A stretch of 64,000 nucleotides of DNA from Bacillus methanolicus (GTDB lineage Bacteria > Bacillota > Bacilli > Bacillales > Cytobacillaceae): positions 62,001-126,000 of the forward strand of contig NZ_VTQX01000005.1 of the NCBI RefSeq assembly GCF_008764295.1. The letters are read 5' to 3'. Below the pieces are notes generated by a model. That model did no database searches and was not told the origin of the DNA. It saw only the letters and a list, made by a program, of their open reading frames with translations. The position numbers and the translations under genes are program-made. This document shows positions 44,954 to 53,387 of the stretch, one piece after another (position 1 is the stretch's first letter; every line of letters starts with the position of its first letter).

Positions 44954-45838
44954 TCAATCAGCTTGTATATGATTAATCAGTGTTCCAATTTTTTCAATCG
45001 TCACGGCCATTTCGTCTCCCGCTTTTAAAAAACGAGGCGGTTTAAAGCCTTTCCCAACCCCTGAAGGAGTACCAGTAGCGATGATATCTCCCGGCTCCAA
45101 AGTCATTCCTTGAGAAAGAACAGAAATGATTTCTTCCACTGGAAAAATGAAATTTTCAGTGTTTGATTGCTGTCTAATTTCATGATTGATGCGCGTTTCA
45201 ATATTAAGTGAATTAGGGTTTCCTAGCGCTGATGCATGCACGATCCACGGCCCCATTGGGCAAGTAGTATCAAGGCTTTTTCCAATGAAGTATTGCTTAT
45301 GCTTTGATTGCAAATCTCTCGCTGTCACGTCATTAATAATTGTATAGCCAAATACATAGTTTAAAGCATCTTCTCTATTTATTTTTGTCCCTTTTTTTCC
45401 AATGATAACAGCTAATTCACCCTCATAATCTAATTGTTCAGTTATATCGCGATGATGCAAAACTCGCTCATTCGGACCGATTACTGTTGTCGGCGCTTTC
45501 GTAAAGACTATTATATGCTGCGGAATATCGTCCTTACTCCCCATCTCAATAGCATGCTCTGCATAGTTTTTTCCAACACAATAGATATTTTTTTTCGGTC
45601 TTGGAATCGGTGCTAAAAGAGTGACCGCCTCTAAGTTGATAAACTGTTCATCAGCAGCTGCTTTAGCCTGCTGATAGATAGAAATCGCTTGTTCAAAAAA
45701 CCCTGATGTAGCAATACATTCTTCAAGTGTCTCTGGTAAATCGTTTTCTCTGCGGTTTAATGGAAGAACTCGCTTTTCTCCTTCCTCAATAATGCCAACA
45801 AAAACCCCTTCCTCATCCTGTGCTGTAACAAATTTCAT
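44954..45838 (-). CDS. yisK: Fumarylacetoacetate hydrolase-family protein (YisK-like)
   Basis: A 294-residue FAH-fold enzyme. Metal-binding and active-site motifs: IYCVGKNYAEHAIEMG, QLDYEGELAVIIGKKG, NDVTARDLQ, GKSLDTTCPMGPW and DIIATGTPSGVGKGF. B. subtilis YisK has been reported to have oxaloacetate decarboxylase activity and to associate with Mbl; whether this holds here is an inference. GGAGG before the second Met decides the start, as the first ATG lies within the ribosome binding region. Confidence 0.9.
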   Translation of the reverse strand: MKFVTAQDEEGVFVGIIEEGEKRVLPLNRRENDLPETLEECIATSGFFEQAISIYQQAKAAADEQFINLEAVTLLAPIPRPKKNIYCVGKNYAEHAIEMGSKDDIPQHIIVFTKAPTTVIGPNERVLHHRDITEQLDYEGELAVIIGKKGTKINREDALNYVFGYTIINDVTARDLQSKHKQYFIGKSLDTTCPMGPWIVHASALGNPNSLNIETRINHEIRQQSNTENFIFPVEEIISVLSQGMTLEPGDIIATGTPSGVGKGFKPPRFLKAGDEMAVTIEKIGTLINHIQAD

Positions 45839-45856
45839 TCTCTCATCCTCCATTAA

Positions 45857-47023
45857 TTATTTTTTCCATCTCTGCCATTTCTGATATGTGGCACTTCTCC
45901 ACACCCATTCCATCGGACCAAATTGATGCGTCTTCATCCAGTATGAACTAAAAATAACTTGCACTGCAAAAATAACGATAACAAGAAGCGAGCCAGAAAA
46001 AACGGATATTTGATCATAAAGTCCAAATCCATAAGAGTAGAAAAGCGTTGTTGAGATTGATGACTGAAACAAATAATTACTTAACGACATTTGTCCTACA
46101 GGCGCTAAAAAACGGAGCAGCCTTTTTCCTCTTATCGTATCTGCAACTAAAGCAATGGCAAGCGCATAGGCAATGGCGAGCAATGGTCCGCCAAAGGTGT
46201 CTTGAATATATTCAAAAGCAAGACCGCCTTGAAAGATGTACGGACAAAGCTTCAGAAACAAGCCAAGAAAAAAGAAAAGGAAAAAACTTACCGTCAATGG
46301 CCTTCGCAGTTCTGTTACCCTTTCCATCCATTTGAGTTTGGCAGCGCCTCCTCCGATTAAAAAGAATGGAAAGATTGAAAACAACATAATAATACCGTTG
46401 CCTAAATTATTGACCATAGACCAATCATTCCATCTTTGAGAGAAAATCTCTGCAAAACTTCCACTTTGATACACTTCAATCGAATGTTTTGCCATCTCTA
46501 CCTGATAAATAGACGACTCTAACTCTGGCATGAATAATGCAGTAATAATCAATAAAAAGCAGAAAATAAGTTGGGGGATAAACCACATAAGTCCACCTGT
46601 TATGGTCATTCCCACGCCTGTTCCCCTTATGAAAAGTAAGAAAAGAAAGCCAAATACCGCATAATTAATCAAAATATCTCCATGCCAAATAAAAAAGGCA
46701 TGGACCATTCCGAACACCAGTAGGACACCTAAACGTCGAAATGCAATTGGCATAAATGCATTCCCTCTTCCTACCGTTCTTTCATAAAGAAGAACTAATC
46801 CATAGCCAAACAATAAAGAAAAGAGGGGATAAAAGCTCCCTTGCGCAAAAATGTCAATCAAAGCATAGCTTCCCTTATCGAGCGGTGATCCCCACCAGGT
46901 AGCAGGGTTCAAATAAAGCATAGGTGAATGAAAGGACAGCATATTGACAAGAAATATTCCGAAAATAGAAAAGCCCCTCATCATATCTAAAGATATAATT
47001 CTATTAGTTTTTGAAGTATCCAT
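45857..47023 (-). CDS. DUF418 (YeiB-type) polytopic membrane protein
   Basis: A 388-residue protein with about ten membrane segments. Family markers are the N-terminal ISLDMMRGFSIFGIFLVNM, SLLFGYGLVLLYER, and the C-terminal DUF418 domain with GQMSLSNYLFQSSI, YGFGLYDQ and a FGPMEWVWRSATY motif. Function is unknown; the family is related by topology to acyltransferase-3 proteins. AAAGGAG lies 5 bases before the chosen ATG. It is 18 bases upstream of yisK, likely cotranscribed. Confidence 0.88.
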   Translation of the reverse strand: MDTSKTNRIISLDMMRGFSIFGIFLVNMLSFHSPMLYLNPATWWGSPLDKGSYALIDIFAQGSFYPLFSLLFGYGLVLLYERTVGRGNAFMPIAFRRLGVLLVFGMVHAFFIWHGDILINYAVFGFLFLLFIRGTGVGMTITGGLMWFIPQLIFCFLLIITALFMPELESSIYQVEMAKHSIEVYQSGSFAEIFSQRWNDWSMVNNLGNGIIMLFSIFPFFLIGGGAAKLKWMERVTELRRPLTVSFFLFFFLGLFLKLCPYIFQGGLAFEYIQDTFGGPLLAIAYALAIALVADTIRGKRLLRFLAPVGQMSLSNYLFQSSISTTLFYSYGFGLYDQISVFSGSLLVIVIFAVQVIFSSYWMKTHQFGPMEWVWRSATYQKWQRWKK

Positions 47024-47307
47024 TATAGCTCCTTTAAAATTGTTATATCTTCGATTATAGATGGAAGTATATGGACATGCAATTTTCAAATATAATCAAT
47101 GATTCATCCCGTACTTCAATGTGCTTCTAAAAGCCTATTTCATCATCAACATTCTCACCTCCTCTTATTAAAGGGGCAATATTTAAATATTCCACTCTAG
47201 TTCTATTTTATTTCTCCTACATTTTTAGATAAGCTTTTGTATGACTCCCTCACCTACTTTTTCCTTTAAGCTGGATTTTACTTATTTTCACCTTAGGCGA
47301 TTTCATC

Positions 47308-47334
47308 ACATTTGCCCCAAAAATACATACGATA
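47308..47334 (+). promoter_or_regulatory. Sigma-K-type promoter of the gerP operon
   Basis: CATACGATA matches the sigma-K -10 consensus CATA-NNN-TA exactly, with AC 16 bases upstream as the -35. It lies 33 bases before gerPA, consistent with the known late mother-cell expression of gerP. Confidence 0.8.
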
Positions 47335-47367
47335 AAAGAGGAAACCTAATTACAAAGGATGTTGCCT

Positions 47368-47589
47368 ATGCCAGCCATTGTTGGGATCGCCCAAGTAAAT
47401 GCAATTGGAACAAGTTCTGTTTTTAATATTGGAGATGTCTACAAAATTATGCCCATTGCTTCTGTAAAAACCTTTGCAGGTGCAGGCTCATTTAATACGG
47501 GAGATGTATTAGAGGTTCACAACAACTACAGCTCTACCAATACATTCGATCAGGATGTCGCTGATCAAAGTATCCTTTTCAATAGTTAG
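47368..47589 (+). CDS. gerPA: Spore germination protein GerPA
   Basis: First gene of the gerP operon, whose products are needed for coat permeability to germinants. A 73-residue protein with the MPAIVG start shared with GerPF, VFNIGDVYKIMP, and the Gly/Ser-rich AGAGSFNTGD. The ATG after AAAGGA is chosen; two codons of upstream open frame are dropped. A sigma-K-like promoter is directly upstream. Confidence 0.92.
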   Translation: MPAIVGIAQVNAIGTSSVFNIGDVYKIMPIASVKTFAGAGSFNTGDVLEVHNNYSSTNTFDQDVADQSILFNS

Positions 47590-47611
47590 AAGAACTTAAA
47601 GGTGTGATTCT

Positions 47612-47854
47612 ATGAATTTTTACATTCAACAATCAATTGTTATAAATAATTTTCGGGTCGGAAGTCTTGCTAACTCCTGTGTCCTGCAAATCGGCAGTGC
47701 AGGAATTATAAAACCATCAAGCCATTTATATAATACAGGAGGATTTACGGAACCTGCGCCGGAGCCACTCAAACCAGAAGAGATTGAAACAGATTATCTT
47801 CATGTTCCTTCCGTTCCTTTAGCCCCTCCAGCAGGTGGTGGTGGGACGCTGTGA
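47612..47854 (+). CDS. gerPB: Spore germination protein GerPB
   Basis: An 80-residue protein: MNFYIQQSIVINNFRVGS, then SVCLQIG-like VLQIGSAGIIKPSSHLYNTG, and a Pro/Gly-rich tail. The tail is longer and more acidic than the core family. AAAGGTG precedes the ATG. It overlaps the gerPC start by 4 bases (GTGA). Confidence 0.9.
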   Translation: MNFYIQQSIVINNFRVGSLANSCVLQIGSAGIIKPSSHLYNTGGFTEPAPEPLKPEEIETDYLHVPSVPLAPPAGGGGTL

Positions 47855-48468
47855 ACCGTGAATACTACTCATATTTGGAGAAATTGCACCGCTTTGTGGA
47901 AGCACAAGATAAAAGAATTATTGAATTAGAGAAAAAAGTAAAAACTTTATCAGATGAACTGAAGGAAGTTCGAGCCCAGCCTCCTGTTCAGGTTGGAACA
48001 ATCGAATATAAATTCGATCAATTAAAGGTTGAGACATTGGAAGGAACATTAAATATCGGCTTAAATCCATCAGATCTTGAAGGAATTGAAAATTTCGAGG
48101 TTCAAAATAAAAATGTGACCACTAATTCTCCGATGAAAAACAAATGGAAGCCACTGAGGGAACTTGAGCAAAAAATTGACGAGTACTTAGAAAATGACTT
48201 GAACTTGCTCATCAAAGAATACGAAGAACAAATGCAAATGAATGTGGATGACTCTTATATAGATTTTATAAAAAATGACATTAGAAAGCAGCTTCCCGGC
48301 CGGCTCGATCATTATCTTACCCAAATTCCTGAAAAAGAGCGCAGTGCTGAAGCATCGCAAAAAATAACAGATGGAATCGTTGAACAAATGAAAAAAGATA
48401 TTGGAAGTGCCGTTTTTACTTTTTTAAACAATTTACCTAAGGAAACTACTCGAAAGGATGACGAATGA
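47851..48468 (+). CDS. gerPC: Spore germination protein GerPC
   Basis: A 205-residue protein and the largest GerP component. N-terminal coiled coil (about 5-40: HRFVEAQDKRIIELEKKVKT) is followed by a beta-rich segment (TIEYKFDQLKVETLEGTLNIG) and a helical C-terminus. The start is GTG, overlapping the gerPB stop; a GGTGG-rich tract serves as ribosome binding site. Confidence 0.92.
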   Translation: MNREYYSYLEKLHRFVEAQDKRIIELEKKVKTLSDELKEVRAQPPVQVGTIEYKFDQLKVETLEGTLNIGLNPSDLEGIENFEVQNKNVTTNSPMKNKWKPLRELEQKIDEYLENDLNLLIKEYEEQMQMNVDDSYIDFIKNDIRKQLPGRLDHYLTQIPEKERSAEASQKITDGIVEQMKKDIGSAVFTFLNNLPKETTRKDDE

Positions 48469-48469
48469 T

Positions 48470-48649
48470 ATGAATTTACAAGTTTATAACGGGGAGCTTC
48501 AAGTTGGCAATATGCAAGTGGAAGCTGTCTCCAGCTCATCAATTGTTTTAATTGGGGATGCCGAAACGATTCAGCTTTCATCCATTTTTGACACACCTGC
48601 AGAATCACTGATCATCGGTCCATTTGTACCACTGAATCCACAGGGGTAG
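48470..48649 (+). CDS. gerPD: Spore germination protein GerPD
   Basis: A 59-residue protein with the SSSSIVLIGDAETIQLSSIFDTP and SLIIGPFVPL pattern of GerPD (quoted in part). The ATG at 48470 is preferred over one four codons earlier because the product then aligns with the family N-terminus; it overlaps nothing and follows gerPC by one base. Confidence 0.9.
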   Translation: MNLQVYNGELQVGNMQVEAVSSSSIVLIGDAETIQLSSIFDTPAESLIIGPFVPLNPQG

Positions 48650-48653
48650 CGGG

Positions 48654-49028
48654 ATGCTGAATAAGAGAACCTCTGCTGTTGACCGTGTTATAATCAATTC
48701 TTTATCGATCGTCTCCACCTTTGAAGTCGGAGATTCTTCACAAATTCAAGCATTTTCTCGTGCCATCGCTTTGCAACGTGAGCGGCAAACTTTTTTTAGC
48801 AATGAAATCAAGTTCTCTGATTTCGATATTTTTACAGAAACGATTCCAGTGGAGCCAATTTTTGAAAATGTATCCTTTGAGACAAACTCAGTCCATCCTA
48901 TTATTAAAGTTGGATTTCTCGATATAACAGGGGTGTCCACATCTTCAATTATCCACATTGGGAACACGAAAAATATCAATATGGAATCTAGGATTAAGCA
49001 TATTCGCCATCTCCATCCCCGTAATTGA
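48654..49028 (+). CDS. gerPE: Spore germination protein GerPE
   Basis: A 124-residue protein: STFEVGDSSQIQAFSRAIALQR (partial) and the C-terminal SSIIHIGNTKNINMESRIKHIR (partial), typical of GerPE. AGGGG lies close upstream of the ATG, four bases after the gerPD stop. Confidence 0.9.
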   Translation: MLNKRTSAVDRVIINSLSIVSTFEVGDSSQIQAFSRAIALQRERQTFFSNEIKFSDFDIFTETIPVEPIFENVSFETNSVHPIIKVGFLDITGVSTSSIIHIGNTKNINMESRIKHIRHLHPRN

Positions 49029-49113
49029 GTAACATTATTAGTAAAAGAACATAAGATTTTAATAGGCATTTAAATTAGGAATCGTTTATTCCATTAGAAA
49101 AGGGTGTTTTAGT

Positions 49114-49332
49114 ATGCCTGCAATTGTAGGACCTGTTCAGGTAATTAATTTAGGAGGAGGAGTGCTTCAGTTTGGAGATTCTCTTTTTATCTCCCCGAAG
49201 AGCGCTTCAAAATCGATGTCGGGCTCGGGGGCTGGTAATACTGGCGGCTTTATTATTACCAACAATCTCATAAGCGCCAGCAATACCCTCGATACAAACC
49301 TTGTCGATCAGCCTTTAGCAGGAAATAACTAA
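49114..49332 (+). CDS. gerPF: Spore germination protein GerPF
   Basis: A 72-residue protein beginning MPAIVGPVQV, with FGDSLFISPKSASKS and a GSGAGNTGGF glycine loop, paralogous to gerPA. AAAGGG lies upstream. The 85-base gap after gerPE is larger than elsewhere in the operon. Confidence 0.92.
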   Translation: MPAIVGPVQVINLGGGVLQFGDSLFISPKSASKSMSGSGAGNTGGFIITNNLISASNTLDTNLVDQPLAGNN

Positions 49333-49646
49333 AGTTTTCTTCTTAAATATTATAGCTTTATGAGACATCTCAGTTGATTCAATTCGGATCAAATAAATAG
49401 GTGAAGACGTAGCTGCACATTCCTGTTTCGCTCACAAAAGTCGAAACGACTGTAAAACACATCAAAAGCCATTTTGCTTTCAAGTTTGTAAACCTCCAAA
49501 CAGAAAAAACAGTCCTCAAGCTGACTTGAGGACTGTTTTTTGGGAAGATATCCTATTTAATACGATTACTAGTTGAGCATTCGTTCTTACTCCAGCTCGT
49601 TAAATCGCTCATGCTCGTTTACGAGCGAGCGTGTCACATCAATCAT
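49333..49646. other. Intergenic region gerPF-addA
   Basis: About 310 bases holding the gerP/addA terminator and a short GCTCGT/ACGAGC palindrome near 49612. In B. subtilis sbcD, sbcC and yisB lie between gerP and addA; here no trace of them is visible. Confidence 0.55.
49504..49541. terminator. Bidirectional terminator between gerP and addA
   Basis: AAAAAACAGTCCTCAAG and its complement form a perfect 17-bp stem with a CTGA loop; A- and T-runs on both sides. Confidence 0.9.
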
Positions 49647-52600
49647 TTATAGTTTTAAAACATGTCCACCATCGAAGAAAAATAAATAGCGTTCTGCCAC
49701 TTCTTTTTGCAAAATTTGTTCCAATGCTTGAGCGTAAAGGTTAAGCTGGACGCGATAACGTTCCTCAAGGATTGGCCTTGCTTGTTCAAAACCACCTTTA
49801 TAGCGCTCTTGAATCGCGTCCGTCTTGTAATCGACAAGAACTAAGCCAGCTTCGTCGACAAACGCACAATCGATAATTCCTTGCACAAGAATCGGTTCAT
49901 TATCACCATTCCAGTTCGGATAAACAACACTTGAAGGAAAAACAGCGTTGAACGGGATCTCTCTATTTAAGAAAGCTGAGTGCAGCATCCGTTCCCCTAA
50001 CTCTGTCGTAAAAAACTTGACAATTTGTTCGACATCAATCACTTGTTTCTGCTCTTCGGTTAGCAATTCCTTGGCCACCATCTCTTCAAGCTGAGCTATA
50101 ACGGAGGCAACTGTGATATCCTCTGCTAAATTGACATGCTGCATCACCATATGCATTGCTGTTCCTCTTTCTGCAGGACTAATCGTTTTTTCCTGCATGA
50201 ATCGCGGACGATTAAGGATAGGTTTAGAAAATGAGAGCAAATCTTTTCCACTCTCCTCATCAATCATTTCCCATTGACGTTTCATCTCTGAAACCGACTG
50301 CTTCGAACGATGCCTTGCAGCTTCCTTGAAAGGATATTGCCATGTTAAATTTTTTTCGATCTCTTCCTTCCAGTTTGACTCTATCTCAACAGTAAGCCCT
50401 TGATAGACACGCCCCATCAAATCATTTTGATCGGTAAGCTCTTCCTTTTCTCTCGCAATTAAATCATTCGCTCTCATAAACTCAATTTTCCAAGTAGAAG
50501 GATGCTCATATATTTCGACTGGTACCGCTTGATCAATGCTTTCACTTCCACGCAATACGTCCGCATCTTTATGCCTAATCAATGCTGGACCAATCCAGTC
50601 TAAATAGCTTTTCGCTGCAGCGCGTTCATACTCCTTTAAAAGCCATGCCTGATTTGACAATGACTTTTCCCAATCGGCAATTTTTTTATCTAATTCTTTT
50701 ACTGAAGATAATAAAAATAACTTTTCCTTCGCCCGCGTGAGCGCTACGTAAAGAACTCTCATTTCTTCAGCAAGCATTTCCAGCTTCTTTTTCCTTTTAA
50801 AGGCAAGCTGTGGAAGAGAAGGATAGGAAATTCGTTTCTTTGCATTGATATACTTTGTCGCAAATCCTAGATCTTTATCAAGCATTTGCGGTTTTCGTAG
50901 GTCCATCATATTAAACTGACGCGCTGTTCCTGCAACAAACACGATGGGAAACTCCAAACCTTTACTGCTATGAATCGTCATGATGCGCACAACATCTTCC
51001 TGTTCTCCTAAGGCACGTGCTGCACCAAGATCATCTCCCCGCTCAGTCATCCTTTCAATAAAGCGAAGAAAGCGGAACAGACCGCGAAACGAAGTATTCT
51101 CATATTGTCGAGCTCGATCATAGAGAGCTCGTAAATTAGCTTGACGCTGTTTTCCCCCAGGGAGCCCACCAACAAAATCGTAAAATTTTGTATCACGATA
51201 TAATTGCCATATTAACTCAGCTAGTGCTCCTTGCCGGGCTTTCTTTCTCCAACCTTGTAAACGTTCAACAAAGGGAAGCAATTTTTCTTGGATTTCTTCT
51301 GTTCCTTCCGCTGCTCTCTCTTGACAAAAAGAAACGAGCGCTTCGTAAAAGGAGCCATGCTTTCTTTGAAGGCGCACCTGTGCTAGTTCTTCTTCATTCA
51401 AACCAATGATTGGAGAACGGAGTACCGCTGCTAATGGTATATCTTGATATGGATTATCAATAATTTTTAACAGCGACATCATGATCGAAACCTCAGTCGC
51501 CTCAAAATATCCAGTCGAAAGATTAGCATATACGGGAATTCCCGCTTCTTTAAACTCTTCAATAATTTGTGGTGCCCATGTCATTGAACGGAGCAAAATC
51601 ACGATATCACGATATTGGATCGGCCGAGTCGATTTCGTTTTTCCATTATAAATTTCTTTTCGCTCAGCAACCATATGCTTAATTTTATCAGCCATTATTC
51701 GAGCTTCTAATTGTGATTGTTCCAACTCAACATCATCAAACGGTAGCTCTTCTGGCTCATCACCTTCCGAATCCGCGTCATCTTTGCCTTCCTGTTCAAT
51801 CAAGAGCCACTCAATTGGATGTTCGCTTTCTGGATAGCTTGCACCTTGTACGAGCTCCGCTGCTTTATCATACTCAATCTCACCGACTGTTTTCCCCATG
51901 AGCTGTTTAAAGAGGAAATTCGTTCCATCCAACACCTCTTTACGACTGCGGAAGTTGCGCGCTAGATCAATTTTTAATCCCGAGGCTTCTCCATCCGCAG
52001 TAAACCGTAGATATTTTCCTAAAAACAAGTTCGGTTCAGCGAGACGGAAACGATAGATAGACTGTTTCACATCCCCTACCATAAACATATTCCCGCTCTT
52101 TTCTCCATCTTTTGTAACGAGCTGAAGAATGGCCTCTTGAACCATATTTGTATCCTGATACTCATCGACAAAAACCTCTTTAAACTGATTGCGATAAGAA
52201 ATGGCCGCTTCAGAAGGAAGCAGTTTCCCTTCTTCCGCCGACAGGATTTGCAGACATAAATGTTCTAAATCAGCAAAATCTACTAATCCCTTTTCCTTCT
52301 TCACTTCAGCGAAGCGTGCAGCAAAGCTTTCCACTAACTGAACGAGAGTGCGAATCTGGGGTGCCATTTCTCTTATATCCCGAATAAAGCTCTCAGGTCT
52401 TCTAGAAAACAATTCATCCTTTACCGTTTGAACAATTTTTTTCGCCTTATCGCGCAGCTTTTGTGCTCTTTCAAGCAGGTTTTTATCAAACTCATCCCCC
52501 CGGCATGTCTTTGCCCTTGAAAAAGATTCTGCCTGCATTCGCAAGTACAGCTCGTCCCACGATATTTCCTTCGCTGCCAGGAAACTATCAACGATGCGAA

Positions 52601-53387
52601 TATCATCGATGAAATTCTCCGCCCTTGGGGAAGGGCCACCAGGCAGCTTTGTTAATTCCAAGCCATTTTCTAAAAGCTCCTTTGCTCCTTTTAACTGCAG
52701 CTCGATATCAAATAGGAGCACATCGGCAAAGGGCAACTCTTCAATCGTTGTTCCCTCATCTACCTCATACATTTTCTGCAATGATTGCAAATAGGCATGT
52801 GGAGAAGGATTGGACTGAGCAAAATCGTAAATCTCACGGATAATATCCTGGAGGGCAACATCGCTGCGATCATTGGAAAAGGTATCTACCAGTTCAAAAA
52901 AGGCTTCATTTTCCTGCTTGCCATATTCATCCTCAAAAAGCTCCTCCATCACTTCATCTCTTAACAATTGTACTTCTGTTTCATCAGCAATGCGAAAACC
53001 GGGATCAACATCAATTTGATAGTAATATTTGCGAATGACTTCCAAGCAAAAAGAATGGAGAGTAGAAATGGATGCCCTATTCAGCAAACTAAGCTGTTTA
53101 CGTAAATGTTTTGAAGAAGGATTATCACTAATTGCTTTTTCTAATGCTTCTCCAATTCGATGTCTCATCTCAGCAGCAGAGGCATTCGTAAAGGTTACAA
53201 CTAATAGCTCGTCCACATCAATTGGTTCATCGGTCGAAATGATCTTATTGATCATTCGCTCTACAAGGACTGCCGTCTTCCCTGAACCAGCCGCTGCCGC
53301 AACAAGAATATCCTGACCGCTCGCCCATATTGCCTTCCATTGGTCGTCCGTCCACGTTGCTTCAACCGGTTTAGTTGGTATCTTCAT
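49647..53387 (-). CDS. addA: ATP-dependent helicase/nuclease subunit A (AddA)
   Basis: Subunit of the AddAB helicase-nuclease that processes double-strand breaks for recombination in place of RecBCD. The 1246-residue protein has Walker A AAAAGSGKTAVLVERM near residue 33, DEYQDTN near 410, the helicase motif IHSSKGLEFP, and a C-terminal RecB-type nuclease with LVQGIIDC and VDYKTD. It starts inside the end of addB (17-base overlap). The closely matching N-terminus with B. subtilis AddA supports this start. Confidence 0.97.
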   Translation of the reverse strand: MKIPTKPVEATWTDDQWKAIWASGQDILVAAAAGSGKTAVLVERMINKIISTDEPIDVDELLVVTFTNASAAEMRHRIGEALEKAISDNPSSKHLRKQLSLLNRASISTLHSFCLEVIRKYYYQIDVDPGFRIADETEVQLLRDEVMEELFEDEYGKQENEAFFELVDTFSNDRSDVALQDIIREIYDFAQSNPSPHAYLQSLQKMYEVDEGTTIEELPFADVLLFDIELQLKGAKELLENGLELTKLPGGPSPRAENFIDDIRIVDSFLAAKEISWDELYLRMQAESFSRAKTCRGDEFDKNLLERAQKLRDKAKKIVQTVKDELFSRRPESFIRDIREMAPQIRTLVQLVESFAARFAEVKKEKGLVDFADLEHLCLQILSAEEGKLLPSEAAISYRNQFKEVFVDEYQDTNMVQEAILQLVTKDGEKSGNMFMVGDVKQSIYRFRLAEPNLFLGKYLRFTADGEASGLKIDLARNFRSRKEVLDGTNFLFKQLMGKTVGEIEYDKAAELVQGASYPESEHPIEWLLIEQEGKDDADSEGDEPEELPFDDVELEQSQLEARIMADKIKHMVAERKEIYNGKTKSTRPIQYRDIVILLRSMTWAPQIIEEFKEAGIPVYANLSTGYFEATEVSIMMSLLKIIDNPYQDIPLAAVLRSPIIGLNEEELAQVRLQRKHGSFYEALVSFCQERAAEGTEEIQEKLLPFVERLQGWRKKARQGALAELIWQLYRDTKFYDFVGGLPGGKQRQANLRALYDRARQYENTSFRGLFRFLRFIERMTERGDDLGAARALGEQEDVVRIMTIHSSKGLEFPIVFVAGTARQFNMMDLRKPQMLDKDLGFATKYINAKKRISYPSLPQLAFKRKKKLEMLAEEMRVLYVALTRAKEKLFLLSSVKELDKKIADWEKSLSNQAWLLKEYERAAAKSYLDWIGPALIRHKDADVLRGSESIDQAVPVEIYEHPSTWKIEFMRANDLIAREKEELTDQNDLMGRVYQGLTVEIESNWKEEIEKNLTWQYPFKEAARHRSKQSVSEMKRQWEMIDEESGKDLLSFSKPILNRPRFMQEKTISPAERGTAMHMVMQHVNLAEDITVASVIAQLEEMVAKELLTEEQKQVIDVEQIVKFFTTELGERMLHSAFLNREIPFNAVFPSSVVYPNWNGDNEPILVQGIIDCAFVDEAGLVLVDYKTDAIQERYKGGFEQARPILEERYRVQLNLYAQALEQILQKEVAERYLFFFDGGHVLKL

